Counted from the first letter of the stretch, positions 1-6,349 are shown. The stretch is DNA of 13,685 nucleotides from Candidatus Methanoperedens sp. (GCA_027460605.1 JAPZAN010000060.1:1-13685); one strand, 5' to 3'. Numbers and translations are program-made. Notes: generated by a model from the letters alone, not told the origin.

Positions 1-637
1 CCAGTATCACAGATACCGTATCTCCCCTGTTGTAGAATTTCTGAGCCCTGTCAAGGGGAACCGCCACGCTGTTGTCAAAAAAAGAACCTGTGTATTCCAG
101 GATACCCACAACAGTGAAATTCCTTTTGCTGGTTATTGAGGTGGTCCGAATCGCTCGTTTGCTTTTTATCTCAATCTCATCCCCGACATTAAGATGGAAT
201 TCGCGCGCCACGCTGCTGCCAACAACTGCCCTATAACTATCTCCTGTGACAAGGAACCTGCCCTGGGTGAGTTTTGTGTCTTTCAATGCAGGTTCAAGTT
301 TCTCAGGAGGGATTCCGATGACTACATCTCCGCCGAAGAACCCAAGACTTTCCGGGTCAAGAGGCGCCTGTAACATCGCGTATGCGTCTGCAACTCCCGG
401 AATCCTTTTAACTTCCCTGACCTTTGACTCGTTAAGAGTGGAGCCGAAAAAACCTCCCTCAGGAAGCACGCGGATTTTATCAGCGGTCAGGCTTATCGAC
501 CTGTCAAACGTGAGGTTAAAATGTTCCGACATCCCGCCCATTACAATAACTGCGAAAATGCCCAGCGCTATTCCGAATATTGTAAGCCCTGTCCTGAGTT
601 TTCTCTGGGTGATGTTCTTTATGATAAGGTCAAACAT
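1..637 (-). CDS. MacB/FtsX-type ABC transporter permease, N-terminal part (runs off the window)
   Basis: An open frame runs from an ATG at 637 to the left edge, giving the first 212 residues. It begins MFDLIIKNITQRKLRTGLTI, followed by a hydrophobic segment (about residues 17-37). This short cytoplasmic start plus first membrane helix is typical of MacB/FtsX permeases. The rest is a hydrophilic region with GIPPEKLEP, GRFLV and VVGSSVA stretches, as in the MacB extracytoplasmic core domain. The remaining helices and C-terminus lie outside the window. The start codon directly abuts the TAA stop of the upstream PGF-CTERM gene. An AGGTGGG Shine-Dalgarno overlaps the end of that gene, so the two are almost certainly cotranscribed and translationally coupled. 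The family exports substrates or works on envelope lipids and proteins with a separate ATPase, probably encoded further left. The substrate is unknown; the anchored surface protein next door is a candidate partner by context only. Confidence 0.85.
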   Translation of the reverse strand, partial: MFDLIIKNITQRKLRTGLTIFGIALGIFAVIVMGGMSEHFNLTFDRSISLTADKIRVLPEGGFFGSTLNESKVREVKRIPGVADAYAMLQAPLDPESLGFFGGDVVIGIPPEKLEPALKDTKLTQGRFLVTGDSYRAVVGSSVAREFHLNVGDEIEIKSKRAIRTTSITSKRNFTVVGILEYTGSFFDNSVAVPLDRAQKFYNRGDTVSVIL

Positions 638-1720
638 TTACCCACCTTTTAGCCTGCGCGCAGCCAGAAGAAGCATCGCTGCAAGAAGGAATGCCGTAAA
701 TCCGGGAGTTCCTTTAGCAGCGGCTGTTGCAGTTGCAGCAGAGGATTCGGGGATGCGCAAAACTGTTTCATATTTGTCAACAGTAACATTCCCCTTATCC
801 TGCGCCAGTATCTCCACATCATATGTCCCGGGCGCAAGTCCTTTCCAAACGACCCCGGCAGTATCTTCTTTTCCTGAAAGCAATATCTCCTCCATCTGCT
901 GGCGGAATATTTTGGTTTCATTGGTCGCCCTGTTCCTTGCCGTTACTACTATGAACCCGTCAAACGGCACCTGGGATTTGCCGCGAATGGTCACGCTGGC
1001 GCCGTATTCGTCAACCTGGACGTCGTCCGCAAGAATTTCAACATCGCTGGTGGCTGTGAACTTCGCTATATAGGTATTAACCAGCGCAGGTGCATAAAGC
1101 CTGTGAGTGAAAATTTTTACACGGACAATATAGTTCTTCTTGTCGGTTAGCAAAAACGGCCATGTCGTTTTTATTTCCTCAGGCAAGGTTTTGAGAGATA
1201 TGTCTTCTTTTAACTTTGTGTAAACAACGTCGTTGTTATCCAGCAATTCGATTTTTATATCCACTGCGCTCGGGTTGAAAGGGCGCAGCAATAATTGCAC
1301 CCCGCTGTTTGATGGTGAAAAATCCACGACATGGAAACCTGGCAATGAAGATGTCCCGTACGATACTTCATATGAGCGACTGGTTAAAAGTTTGCTGTCA
1401 TTGTAAATACTGACCTTTGCAATATAATAATCGTACTGCGGCTTATTCTGCCATATTATGACCTTATATACCGGCTCACCTGCTCTCATGTTAAGAGTAA
1501 CTGCCTGTGATTCTACCGGACTGCCGGAATAAAAAAGCTCAAAAACCGCCTTTCCCTGGAAGTCCTGCGTGGAATTAACAGTAACATCGCTGCTTGTGAA
1601 ATCGGAAAAAAAGTCCGATATTTCAACGCCTGCGGCGGCTGGATTGGCAAGAATAAAAATTGCGGCTGCCAGAATTAGAGTTCCCGGTATTATTTTCTCA
1701 GCTTCCCCAGTTCCCTGCAT
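638..1720 (-). CDS. Secreted PGF-CTERM-anchored surface protein of unknown function
   Basis: This 360-residue protein starts with a hydrophobic signal segment (about residues 11-30, ending ANPAAAG). It ends with the tripartite archaeosortase signal: TPGF at 338-341, then a hydrophobic helix, then a basic RRLKGG tail. PGF-CTERM proteins are processed and anchored at the archaeal surface by an archaeosortase (known for the family; no archaeosortase is seen here). Between the signals the sequence is rich in alternating hydrophobic and polar strands, such as VKIFTHRLYAP and VTIRGKSQVPF, suggesting two or more Ig-like beta domains. An Ala/Ser/Thr-rich linker (about 325-337) precedes the anchor. 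The ATG at 1720 overlaps the 3' end of the flavodoxin gene by 31 nt and has GGGGAGG about 10 nt upstream. No alternative start keeps the signal peptide. The ABC permease follows with no gap. I recognise no named family for the central part. Confidence 0.8.
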   Translation of the reverse strand: MQGTGEAEKIIPGTLILAAAIFILANPAAAGVEISDFFSDFTSSDVTVNSTQDFQGKAVFELFYSGSPVESQAVTLNMRAGEPVYKVIIWQNKPQYDYYIAKVSIYNDSKLLTSRSYEVSYGTSSLPGFHVVDFSPSNSGVQLLLRPFNPSAVDIKIELLDNNDVVYTKLKEDISLKTLPEEIKTTWPFLLTDKKNYIVRVKIFTHRLYAPALVNTYIAKFTATSDVEILADDVQVDEYGASVTIRGKSQVPFDGFIVVTARNRATNETKIFRQQMEEILLSGKEDTAGVVWKGLAPGTYDVEILAQDKGNVTVDKYETVLRIPESSAATATAAAKGTPGFTAFLLAAMLLLAARRLKGG

Positions 1721-2109
1721 ACCTCCACGCCCTCCCCTTCAGGTATGCGTTTTATCCGCAGGTCAGGCTCGATGACGTCCATGCCATAGCTTTTCAGCAT
1801 CCTGCTTATCACTCCCGCCGCCTCTCCGCTCCAGCCGTATGAACCAAAAGCTGCTCCTACCTTGCCTTTGAGCAGGGTTTTTGATAAGCCTTCTACGAAT
1901 TTAATCACGGTGGGCATGCCCGCACCCTTGTATGTGGGGGAACCGATAGCGATGGCATCAGCTTTTTCCACATCAGCCGGTGAAGCCTCCTCCACTTTCT
2001 TGATAATTACATCAATGCCTGCGCCTCTTGCTCCCTCTTCGATAGCTTTTGCCATGATGCCGGTGTTGCCAAATCCGGTTCCGTAAATTATTGCAAGTTT
2101 CTTTGCCAT
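1690..2109 (-). CDS. Short-chain flavodoxin
   Basis: This 139-residue single-domain protein binds FMN and carries electrons in the cytoplasm. The phosphate loop is YGTGFGNTG (residues 9-17), following the first strand KLAIIYG. The GSPTYKGAG stretch (56-64) and FGSYGWSGEA (88-97) match the two isoalloxazine-contacting loops of the flavodoxin module in flavodiiron (FprA) proteins. The metallo-beta-lactamase-like diiron half of FprA is absent, so this is a stand-alone flavodoxin at the usual length of about 140 residues. It lies 12 nt downstream of rubrerythrin, which suggests an oxidative-stress unit in which it could relay electrons to the rubrerythrin or to another acceptor. That pairing is inference. 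The Shine-Dalgarno before the ATG (AGGCGAT) is only moderate. The gene end overlaps the start of the secreted protein gene. Confidence 0.88.
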   Translation of the reverse strand: MAKKLAIIYGTGFGNTGIMAKAIEEGARGAGIDVIIKKVEEASPADVEKADAIAIGSPTYKGAGMPTVIKFVEGLSKTLLKGKVGAAFGSYGWSGEAAGVISRMLKSYGMDVIEPDLRIKRIPEGEGVEVCRELGKLRK

Positions 2110-2121
2110 TGTATCGCCTTT

Positions 2122-2616
2122 TCAGTCAACCTTCCTGAACATCTCTTTCGGGGCATTGCAGATGGGGCACTTCCCAGGCGCGCTTCCTTCCACCGTATTT
2201 CCGCAGATTGAACAGACATAATAATCTACTACCTTGTTCTTGCCGAGGTTGTCAAGAGCCTGTTTATAAAGACCTGCGTGGATTTTCTCGACTTTGTTTG
2301 CCACTTCGAAACTGAGAATTGCGGCATCCTGGGCTTTCTCTTTTTTTGCCTGTTCTATGAAATTCGGGTACATCTCCCTGAATTCCGCTGTTTCTCCCTC
2401 AATGGCGCTTTTCAGGTTATCGGTGGTTTTCCCTACACCTCCCATCACATGGAGGTGGTTAAGCGCATGGATTGTCTCGGCTGCGGCAGCTGCCCTGAAG
2501 AGCTTTGCCACCTGTTTGTAACCCTCCTGGTCTGCCTTTTCTGCAAAAGCAAGATATTTCCTGTTCGCCTGCGATTCTCCTGCGAAGGCTTCTTTTAAGT
2601 TGTCCTGTGTTGTCAT
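2122..2616 (-). CDS. rbr: Rubrerythrin (peroxide-reducing diiron/rubredoxin protein)
   Basis: This 164-residue protein has the classic two-part rubrerythrin layout. The N-terminal four-helix ferritin-like domain carries FAGESQANRKY (residues 11-21) and two ExxH motifs: E47/H50 (ETIH) and E110/H113 (EKIH). Further acidic ligands lie in EGETAEFREMYP (73-84) and E104. The C-terminal rubredoxin knuckle pair is C135-SI-C138 and C150-PI-C153. The family reduces hydrogen peroxide to water in anaerobes, using electrons from rubredoxin or other low-potential carriers. It leads a minus-strand run whose second gene, 12 nt downstream, is a flavodoxin. A TATA-like element sits about 40 nt upstream, so this is probably the first cistron. 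Length and all metal ligands are intact. Assignment is secure; the physiological electron donor is not known. Confidence 0.96.
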   Translation of the reverse strand: MTTQDNLKEAFAGESQANRKYLAFAEKADQEGYKQVAKLFRAAAAAETIHALNHLHVMGGVGKTTDNLKSAIEGETAEFREMYPNFIEQAKKEKAQDAAILSFEVANKVEKIHAGLYKQALDNLGKNKVVDYYVCSICGNTVEGSAPGKCPICNAPKEMFRKVD

Positions 2617-2652
2617 ATTTTACCCCGTGTTCAATAATCTTTTGCCATGCCT

Positions 2653-2664
2653 GATATATTTTCC
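2653..2664 (-). promoter_or_regulatory. Candidate TATA box for the rubrerythrin run
   Basis: On the minus strand this reads GGAAAATATATC, an archaeal BRE/TATA-like element. Its centre is about 42 nt upstream of the rubrerythrin ATG. Initiation about 26 nt downstream would give a leader of roughly 15 nt. It lies just downstream (in minus-strand terms) of the hairpin at 2690-2709. Confidence 0.4.
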
Positions 2665-2689
2665 TGTTGGATTGCGGAAGGAGTGAATA

Positions 2690-2740
2690 CCCAACCATGA
2701 ATGGTGGGGCATCACGGGTTAAACCTCCGCATTCCGAACC
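2690..2740 (-). repeat. Hairpin-bearing sequence resembling an IS200/IS605-type right end
   Basis: Read on the minus strand, a GGAATGCGGAGGTTTAACCC stretch is followed by a nearly perfect hairpin: stem CCCCACCAT, two-base loop TC, stem ATGGTTGGG, with one C/T mismatch. Then come TATTCAC and the rubrerythrin promoter. A G-rich lead-in, a short hairpin close to the tip and a TTCAC-like terminal pentamer are the layout of right ends of IS200/IS605 elements, which also form the 3' part of tnpB-associated guide RNAs. No tnpA or tnpB coding sequence is present, so this would be a solo remnant or a non-autonomous element end. The hairpin is directly visible; the IS605 assignment is from memory of family layout. 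Confidence 0.35.
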
Positions 2741-2744
2741 GACA

Positions 2745-3371
2745 CTAAGGTTTGTCGTTTAACCAAGCGAGGAGTTGCTGGACTTGCTTGGAATTCATTT
2801 TCCGACCCTTTCGCCCAAGAATGTCAAAGACGCTATCTCCTGACTCGCCAAACACTCTTTCAAGCTTGTGGACGAAGGTTTTACCTTTTTCTCGAATTTC
2901 TGAAACGTCCAACTTACGGGATTCAATTTCATCTCCGATAGCATAATGCCCTTTTATTTTCTCAAAATTTCTATAATGCATTCCATCATCAAGTTTGTTG
3001 TATCCCCCATTCTCATCCACTAAAATGTTGCCGTTTACACGAGCATTTTCCCTCATACGCTTTTTATGCAAGTTCGTGCGGAAAAAGGCTTCCTTGTGGG
3101 AAATTATTTCCTTTATCTTCATATACGCAAAAATCATTTGACCAAAACCATCGTAGTTATGCTTGGGTAGGACAAAAAAGACGTAATCGCCTTCGTGCAT
3201 ATTGTTCCTAAAGTCAAAGCGGCAAATTCCCCAAGTCATTTTTCCGCCGAGGAAGTGTGGGTCGTTGTCGACCTCATTTTTAGAGCTACAACCTTGAGGC
3301 TGCAAACTTTTGTATGCTCCAGCGATATAGATTCTACCTTCGCAAGAATGTGAAATCAAGGTCATAGCCAT
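2745..3371 (-). CDS. Hypothetical protein, possibly Nmad2-like (nucleotide-modification-associated)
   Basis: This is a 208-residue soluble protein with no signal peptide or membrane segment. The layout recalls the Nmad2 family. HEGDYVFFVLPK (59-70) resembles the family's GDWIVG strand. IFAYMKIKEIISHKEAFF (80-97) resembles its YAM+V-E strand and helix. NGNILVDENGGYNKLDDGMHY (113-133) resembles its GDNIY loop. These matches come from memory and are partial, so the call is tentative. A PUA/EVE/ASCH-like small-beta-barrel reader is the main alternative. Family proteins are predicted to act in nucleic-acid base modification or its recognition. The lysine/arginine-rich C-terminus (RKGRKMNSKQVQQLLAWL) fits nucleic-acid contact. 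The TATA box position suggests a leaderless transcript starting at Met1 or Met3 (ATG 3371 or 3365). It stands alone between hypB and an IS605-like end, consistent with an accessory insertion. Confidence 0.6.
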   Translation of the reverse strand: MAMTLISHSCEGRIYIAGAYKSLQPQGCSSKNEVDNDPHFLGGKMTWGICRFDFRNNMHEGDYVFFVLPKHNYDGFGQMIFAYMKIKEIISHKEAFFRTNLHKKRMRENARVNGNILVDENGGYNKLDDGMHYRNFEKIKGHYAIGDEIESRKLDVSEIREKGKTFVHKLERVFGESGDSVFDILGRKGRKMNSKQVQQLLAWLNDKP

Positions 3372-3385
3372 ATAATGGAATGCGC

Positions 3386-3396
3386 CATATTTAACC
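3386..3396 (-). promoter_or_regulatory. Candidate TATA box for the Nmad2-like gene
   Basis: The minus strand reads GGTTAAATATG. Its centre is about 20 nt from the ATG at 3371 and 26 nt from the in-frame ATG at 3365. The latter is the usual archaeal spacing for a leaderless mRNA, which favours the second ATG as the true start. Confidence 0.35.
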
Positions 3397-3533
3397 TATT
3401 GACTTTGTCGGGAGTCACAAACCCCGTACGAAGTACAAGGCCTGTATATAGCATTTTTAAGAATATACGGGATTATTTCGTAAATACCATGGTCTGAAAA
3501 ATACTTCTCCAACCCCGCCTCATCACCGCTCCG

Positions 3534-4199
3534 CTAACATGCGCGCTCATGAGACCTCTTCACAAAATCCACCCACTCGCCAAAACCCTCGCCAGTCTTA
3601 AGGCTCATCTTCAAAACATCAATGCGCGGATTGATAAGCCGGGCATCACTAACCATCTTATCAGCATCCGCATTCACAGCCTCAGCGATATCTATCTTAT
3701 TCACAATAATAAGGTCTGCCGTGCTGAAAATCAAAGGATGCTTTTCCACAATATCATCACCCTCGCTGACGCTTACAATCACGACCTTTTTATGTTCGCC
3801 AAGTTCAAAGTCGGCAGGACAGATAAGATTCCCCACGTTTTCAATAAAAAGGATGTCAAGGGAATCAAGCGGGAGTTCCAGAAGCCCGTGCTCGACAAGA
3901 TGCGCATCAAGATGGCACTCTTTCCCTGTGTTTAACCCTATGGTCGGGATTCCATACTTTTCAAAACGTGCGGCATCTATCCGCGCTATCACATCCCCGG
4001 CAATGGCGCCAATCCTCTGGCTTTTGCCAAGGCTCTCGATTGTTTTTTCAATCAATAACGTCTTGCCTGAGCCAATAGCTCCCATTATGTTAAAAGCAGT
4101 TATCCCGTGCCTGTCAAGCTTTTTGCGGTTATTCTGAGCAAGCTTCGCATTTACTGCAAGAACATCATAGCCAATGGATACTTCTTCTGTGGTGTGCAT
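3534..4199 (-). CDS. hypB: Hydrogenase/nickel-enzyme maturation GTPase HypB
   Basis: This 221-residue SIMIBI-class GTPase delivers nickel during [NiFe]-enzyme maturation, usually together with HypA. Visible motifs are Walker A GAIGSGKT (40-47); GDVIARIDAARFEKYGIP (68-85); the metal-site signature GKECHLDAH (92-100, with C95 and H96); the switch-region cysteine in NVGNLICP (121-128, C127); and the guanine-specificity motif NKID (167-170). The bacterial His-rich N-terminal nickel-storage stretch is absent, as is normal in archaea. Length matches archaeal HypB. No hypA or hydrogenase subunit is in the window, so its client is encoded elsewhere. The stop is TAG; the frame stays open for a further 45 codons beyond it. 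It diverges from the methyltransferase gene across about 120 nt of A/T-rich promoter DNA. Confidence 0.95.
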   Translation of the reverse strand: MHTTEEVSIGYDVLAVNAKLAQNNRKKLDRHGITAFNIMGAIGSGKTLLIEKTIESLGKSQRIGAIAGDVIARIDAARFEKYGIPTIGLNTGKECHLDAHLVEHGLLELPLDSLDILFIENVGNLICPADFELGEHKKVVIVSVSEGDDIVEKHPLIFSTADLIIVNKIDIAEAVNADADKMVSDARLINPRIDVLKMSLKTGEGFGEWVDFVKRSHERAC

Positions 4200-4240
4200 A
4201 TTAAAATTAATTTACAAATCTCCCTTTCAATTATCTTTTT

Positions 4241-4252
4241 CATTTAATTTAA
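4241..4252 (-). promoter_or_regulatory. Candidate TATA box for hypB
   Basis: The minus strand reads CTTAAATTAAAT, about 47 nt upstream of the hypB ATG, implying a leader of about 20 nt. A second A/T-rich element (AAATTAATTTTAAT) lies right next to the ATG, so the exact box is uncertain. Confidence 0.3.
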
Positions 4253-4285
4253 GTTTGCCGTTCAAACCCGGAACTGGGAAGAAAT

Positions 4286-4294
4286 GATTTAAGA
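4286..4294 (+). promoter_or_regulatory. Candidate TATA box for the methyltransferase gene
   Basis: GATTTAAGA is centred about 32 nt upstream of the ATG at 4322. The usual spacing would place initiation about 5 nt before the start codon, giving an essentially leaderless transcript. No Shine-Dalgarno is seen before this ATG, which agrees. Confidence 0.35.
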
Positions 4295-4321
4295 TATTGC
4301 ATACTCATTCATAATCAATAA

Positions 4322-5035
4322 ATGGCCCATAAATTCAACGTCCGGAATGCGGGAATACTCGATAGCCCTGACAGGATACGATTTTTAAATCCCGAAAATA
4401 ATCTTGATGAAATCGAGTTGAGCGGGGAAATGGTACTTGCTGACCTTGGCTGCGGAACAGGTTATTTCGCAATACCTGCATCATTCAGGGTCAAAAAAGT
4501 TTTTGCCCTGGATATCCAGCAGGAAATGCTTGAAATACTTCGCGATAAAATAAAAAAAGATAAAATCAGCAACATTGAACCCATTTTATCAAATGAATCA
4601 TCAATCCCGCTGTCCGATAATTCCATTGATGTCCTTTTCATGGCCAATGTATTTCATGAGATAGAAGACAGGGACTCGATATTGAAAGAGGGAAAACGCA
4701 TCCTTAAAAGCCATGGGAAATTAATAATAATCGACTGGAAAAAAGCAGAAATGGATTTTGGTCCTCCGGTTGAAGAGCGGCTGAATGAGAGAGAGGTTAT
4801 TTTAATCTGCAAAAGCAATGATTTTGAGCTATACAAACAATCATATCCGGGGCTTTATAATTATTTGTTGATTTTCCAAAAGACGGTTCCCGGCAAAGAA
4901 AAAAAGCTTGCAGAGAAGATTTCAAGTGATAAGTATTTTCATGAAGAGAGAAAACAGCACAGCGATATTGACGATTTGGTCAAAAAAACACTTGAGGACA
5001 GGAAAAAAAGGCGGCAGCAGCAGTTGGAACGCTAA
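4322..5035 (+). CDS. Class I SAM-dependent methyltransferase with charged C-terminal extension
   Basis: This 237-residue cytoplasmic protein has a Rossmann-type methyltransferase core. Motif I is VLADLGCGTGYFA (38-50). The ribose-binding acid follows strand 2 in ALDI (D64). SLSDN-type motif III occurs as SIPLSDNSIDVLF (94-106). The characteristic NVFHEIED (109-116) and GKLIIIDWK (132-140) complete the fold, placing it in the UbiE/COG2226-like methyltransferase group. Substrate cannot be read from sequence. Beyond about residue 188 comes an unusual tail of nearly 50 residues rich in Lys, Arg and Glu, ending RKKRRQQQLER. It is not part of the core fold and could contact nucleic acid or a partner protein. 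The TAA stop overlaps the convergent polyferredoxin stop by 4 nt. It has its own promoter and appears monocistronic. Confidence 0.88.
   Translation: MAHKFNVRNAGILDSPDRIRFLNPENNLDEIELSGEMVLADLGCGTGYFAIPASFRVKKVFALDIQQEMLEILRDKIKKDKISNIEPILSNESSIPLSDNSIDVLFMANVFHEIEDRDSILKEGKRILKSHGKLIIIDWKKAEMDFGPPVEERLNEREVILICKSNDFELYKQSYPGLYNYLLIFQKTVPGKEKKLAEKISSDKYFHEERKQHSDIDDLVKKTLEDRKKRRQQQLER
4982..5009 (-). terminator. Candidate U-tract terminator for the hdrA-polyferredoxin unit
   Basis: On the minus strand two T7 runs (5009-5003 and 4988-4982) lie about 25 and 45 nt beyond the polyferredoxin stop, inside the antisense of the methyltransferase 3' end. Archaeal RNA polymerase terminates at such U-rich tracts without needing a hairpin. 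The runs also encode lysines of the methyltransferase tail, so the terminator role is inference. Confidence 0.3.
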
Positions 5036-6345
5036 TCATTTTTAATTCTTTTCTTTATTTCAGCCGCCGCTGACGCAGGCTCTTTTTTCTCCCATGTGAG
5101 CCTTACTTTCTTATTATCCAGGAGCGAAGACAATTTTCCAATCCTTTCATCAACAAGATTTCTAAAATCATGATTGACATCAGGCTTAATCAGCTCCGGT
5201 TCAATCTTCTTTTCCGCTTTCTCCACATGCAGCGTGCGTGATACGTCAGGTCTTTTCCGCTCTTTTGTGGTCATGCAGATTATCGCTTTCTTCCAGTCCT
5301 CTGCCCACGGCGTATCCATTATTTCAGTGTGTTTTGCTTTTGTCCTTTTTACCCCGATAGCTTTGACGTGACATGCTTTCTCGCATGCGCCGCAGTAGGT
5401 ACAGAAATCCCGCACGACATCTATTTTCTTATCGCTGGGAATTATCCATGCTTTTGAAGGACAGACATTGAAACATCCATGGCAGCCCACAGGGTCGCAG
5501 CCTTTGAGTTTTGAATCAATGAGTGAAATCTCGCCCTCAAATGGTTTTGTTACCTCTGCGGCATCATACGGGCAGACTGCCTCGCACCAGCCGCATCGTG
5601 TGCATTTATCATCATCCACTTTAATGTTCCCGGTTATCTTTGGAGCAATCTTTTTTACTTCCTCGGCATCGAAATCGCCCTTTACTTTTATCGCATCCTC
5701 AGGACAGAATGGAACGCAAATACCGCAGTAATCGCACTTTGTCTTATCAACGAGCAGGTCATCAAAAGGTATGAGGTCATCCGCTTTTGCTTTTTTCTCA
5801 ACAAGAACAAACGCCGGGCAAAGCTCTGCGCATGCGCCGCAAAGGGTACATTTCTCCATATCCACGGTGATTTCACCTTGCTTACCTTCCTTAAACGGCG
5901 CCAAGGTTTCTTTTTTAGGGAAAGTAAGCTCAACGCTGATAGCCTCTTCTGGACATGACTTCTTGCATATCAGGCAGGGAAGGCATTTATCGTTGAACAC
6001 TACACCAGAATCAAGGTGCGGGAATTCTTGCAATTCAAGGATATCCTTATCGTTCACAGTCATCCTGATAGATTTAACAGGGCAGAATGCCGCGCACATG
6101 CCGCAAAACGAACATTTTGTATGGTCGATGATAACAGGCGGCGCGTCCAATCCTGTGGCAATTTCTATCAACGGGCCGGCTTCGATTGCCTTTTTCGGGC
6201 AGATTTCGATGCATATACCGCAGCCGTTGCAGCGCTTATAATCGTAATCAAGGAGCTTTTTTGACTTTGCGGTCTTCTGGGTGTACAGGAAATGAGTGCC
6301 TTTGACCTCGCTGTCAGCGGTAACTTCAAGTTTTTCTTCGCTCAC
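5032..6345 (-). CDS. Eight-cluster polyferredoxin (FwdF/FmdF-like, HdrA partner)
   Basis: This 437-residue protein is a string of [4Fe-4S] ferredoxin motifs starting at residues 39, 78, 121, 166, 204, 248, 283 and 315. The first six are regular CxxCxxCxxxCP. The seventh is widened (CDPVGCHGCFNVCP). The eighth ends in CH instead of CP. The opening EAGPLIEIATG and CGMCAAFCP stretches resemble the polyferredoxin subunit F of formylmethanofuran dehydrogenase. The order hdrA then polyferredoxin matches the hdrA2-pfd pair I recall from Methanosarcina acetivorans (MA2868-MA2867). It probably wires electrons between the bifurcating HdrA flavin and ferredoxin or other acceptors. The last 110 or so residues lack cluster motifs and are charged. 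The start is GTG at 6345, four nt after the hdrA stop, with GGTGAT as a strong Shine-Dalgarno; an ATG alternative is not seen. Which complex it belongs to is not settled by sequence. Confidence 0.88.
   Translation of the reverse strand: MSEEKLEVTADSEVKGTHFLYTQKTAKSKKLLDYDYKRCNGCGICIEICPKKAIEAGPLIEIATGLDAPPVIIDHTKCSFCGMCAAFCPVKSIRMTVNDKDILELQEFPHLDSGVVFNDKCLPCLICKKSCPEEAISVELTFPKKETLAPFKEGKQGEITVDMEKCTLCGACAELCPAFVLVEKKAKADDLIPFDDLLVDKTKCDYCGICVPFCPEDAIKVKGDFDAEEVKKIAPKITGNIKVDDDKCTRCGWCEAVCPYDAAEVTKPFEGEISLIDSKLKGCDPVGCHGCFNVCPSKAWIIPSDKKIDVVRDFCTYCGACEKACHVKAIGVKRTKAKHTEIMDTPWAEDWKKAIICMTTKERKRPDVSRTLHVEKAEKKIEPELIKPDVNHDFRNLVDERIGKLSSLLDNKKVRLTWEKKEPASAAAEIKKRIKND
5036..5063 (+). terminator. 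Candidate U-rich terminator for the methyltransferase gene
   Basis: Immediately after the TAA stop the plus strand is strongly T-rich (TCATTTTTAATTCTTTTC and onward), the usual form of an archaeal terminator. It lies within the antisense of the polyferredoxin C-terminal codons. Confidence 0.4.
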
Positions 6346-6349
6346 CCTA

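Noticed and set aside
246..1073. Long plus-strand frame of 275 codons opposite the permease and PGF-CTERM genes
   Set aside because: It is antisense to two well-supported genes, crosses their junction, and its translation has no domain pattern.
2459..2698. Minus-strand 79-codon frame overlapping the rubrerythrin start
   Set aside because: It overlaps the conserved rubrerythrin N-terminus in another frame, with no motif, and spans the promoter.
3423..3471. CCCGTA and TACGGG inverted repeat between hypB and the Nmad2-like gene
   Set aside because: Arms are only six bases with a 37-nt spacer; expected by chance and not a credible terminator or element end on its own.
3534..3536. UAG read-through as pyrrolysine in hypB
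   Set aside because: TAG also ends the Nmad2-like, polyferredoxin and SDR genes at natural C-termini, so it is used here as an ordinary stop. HypB is complete without the extension.
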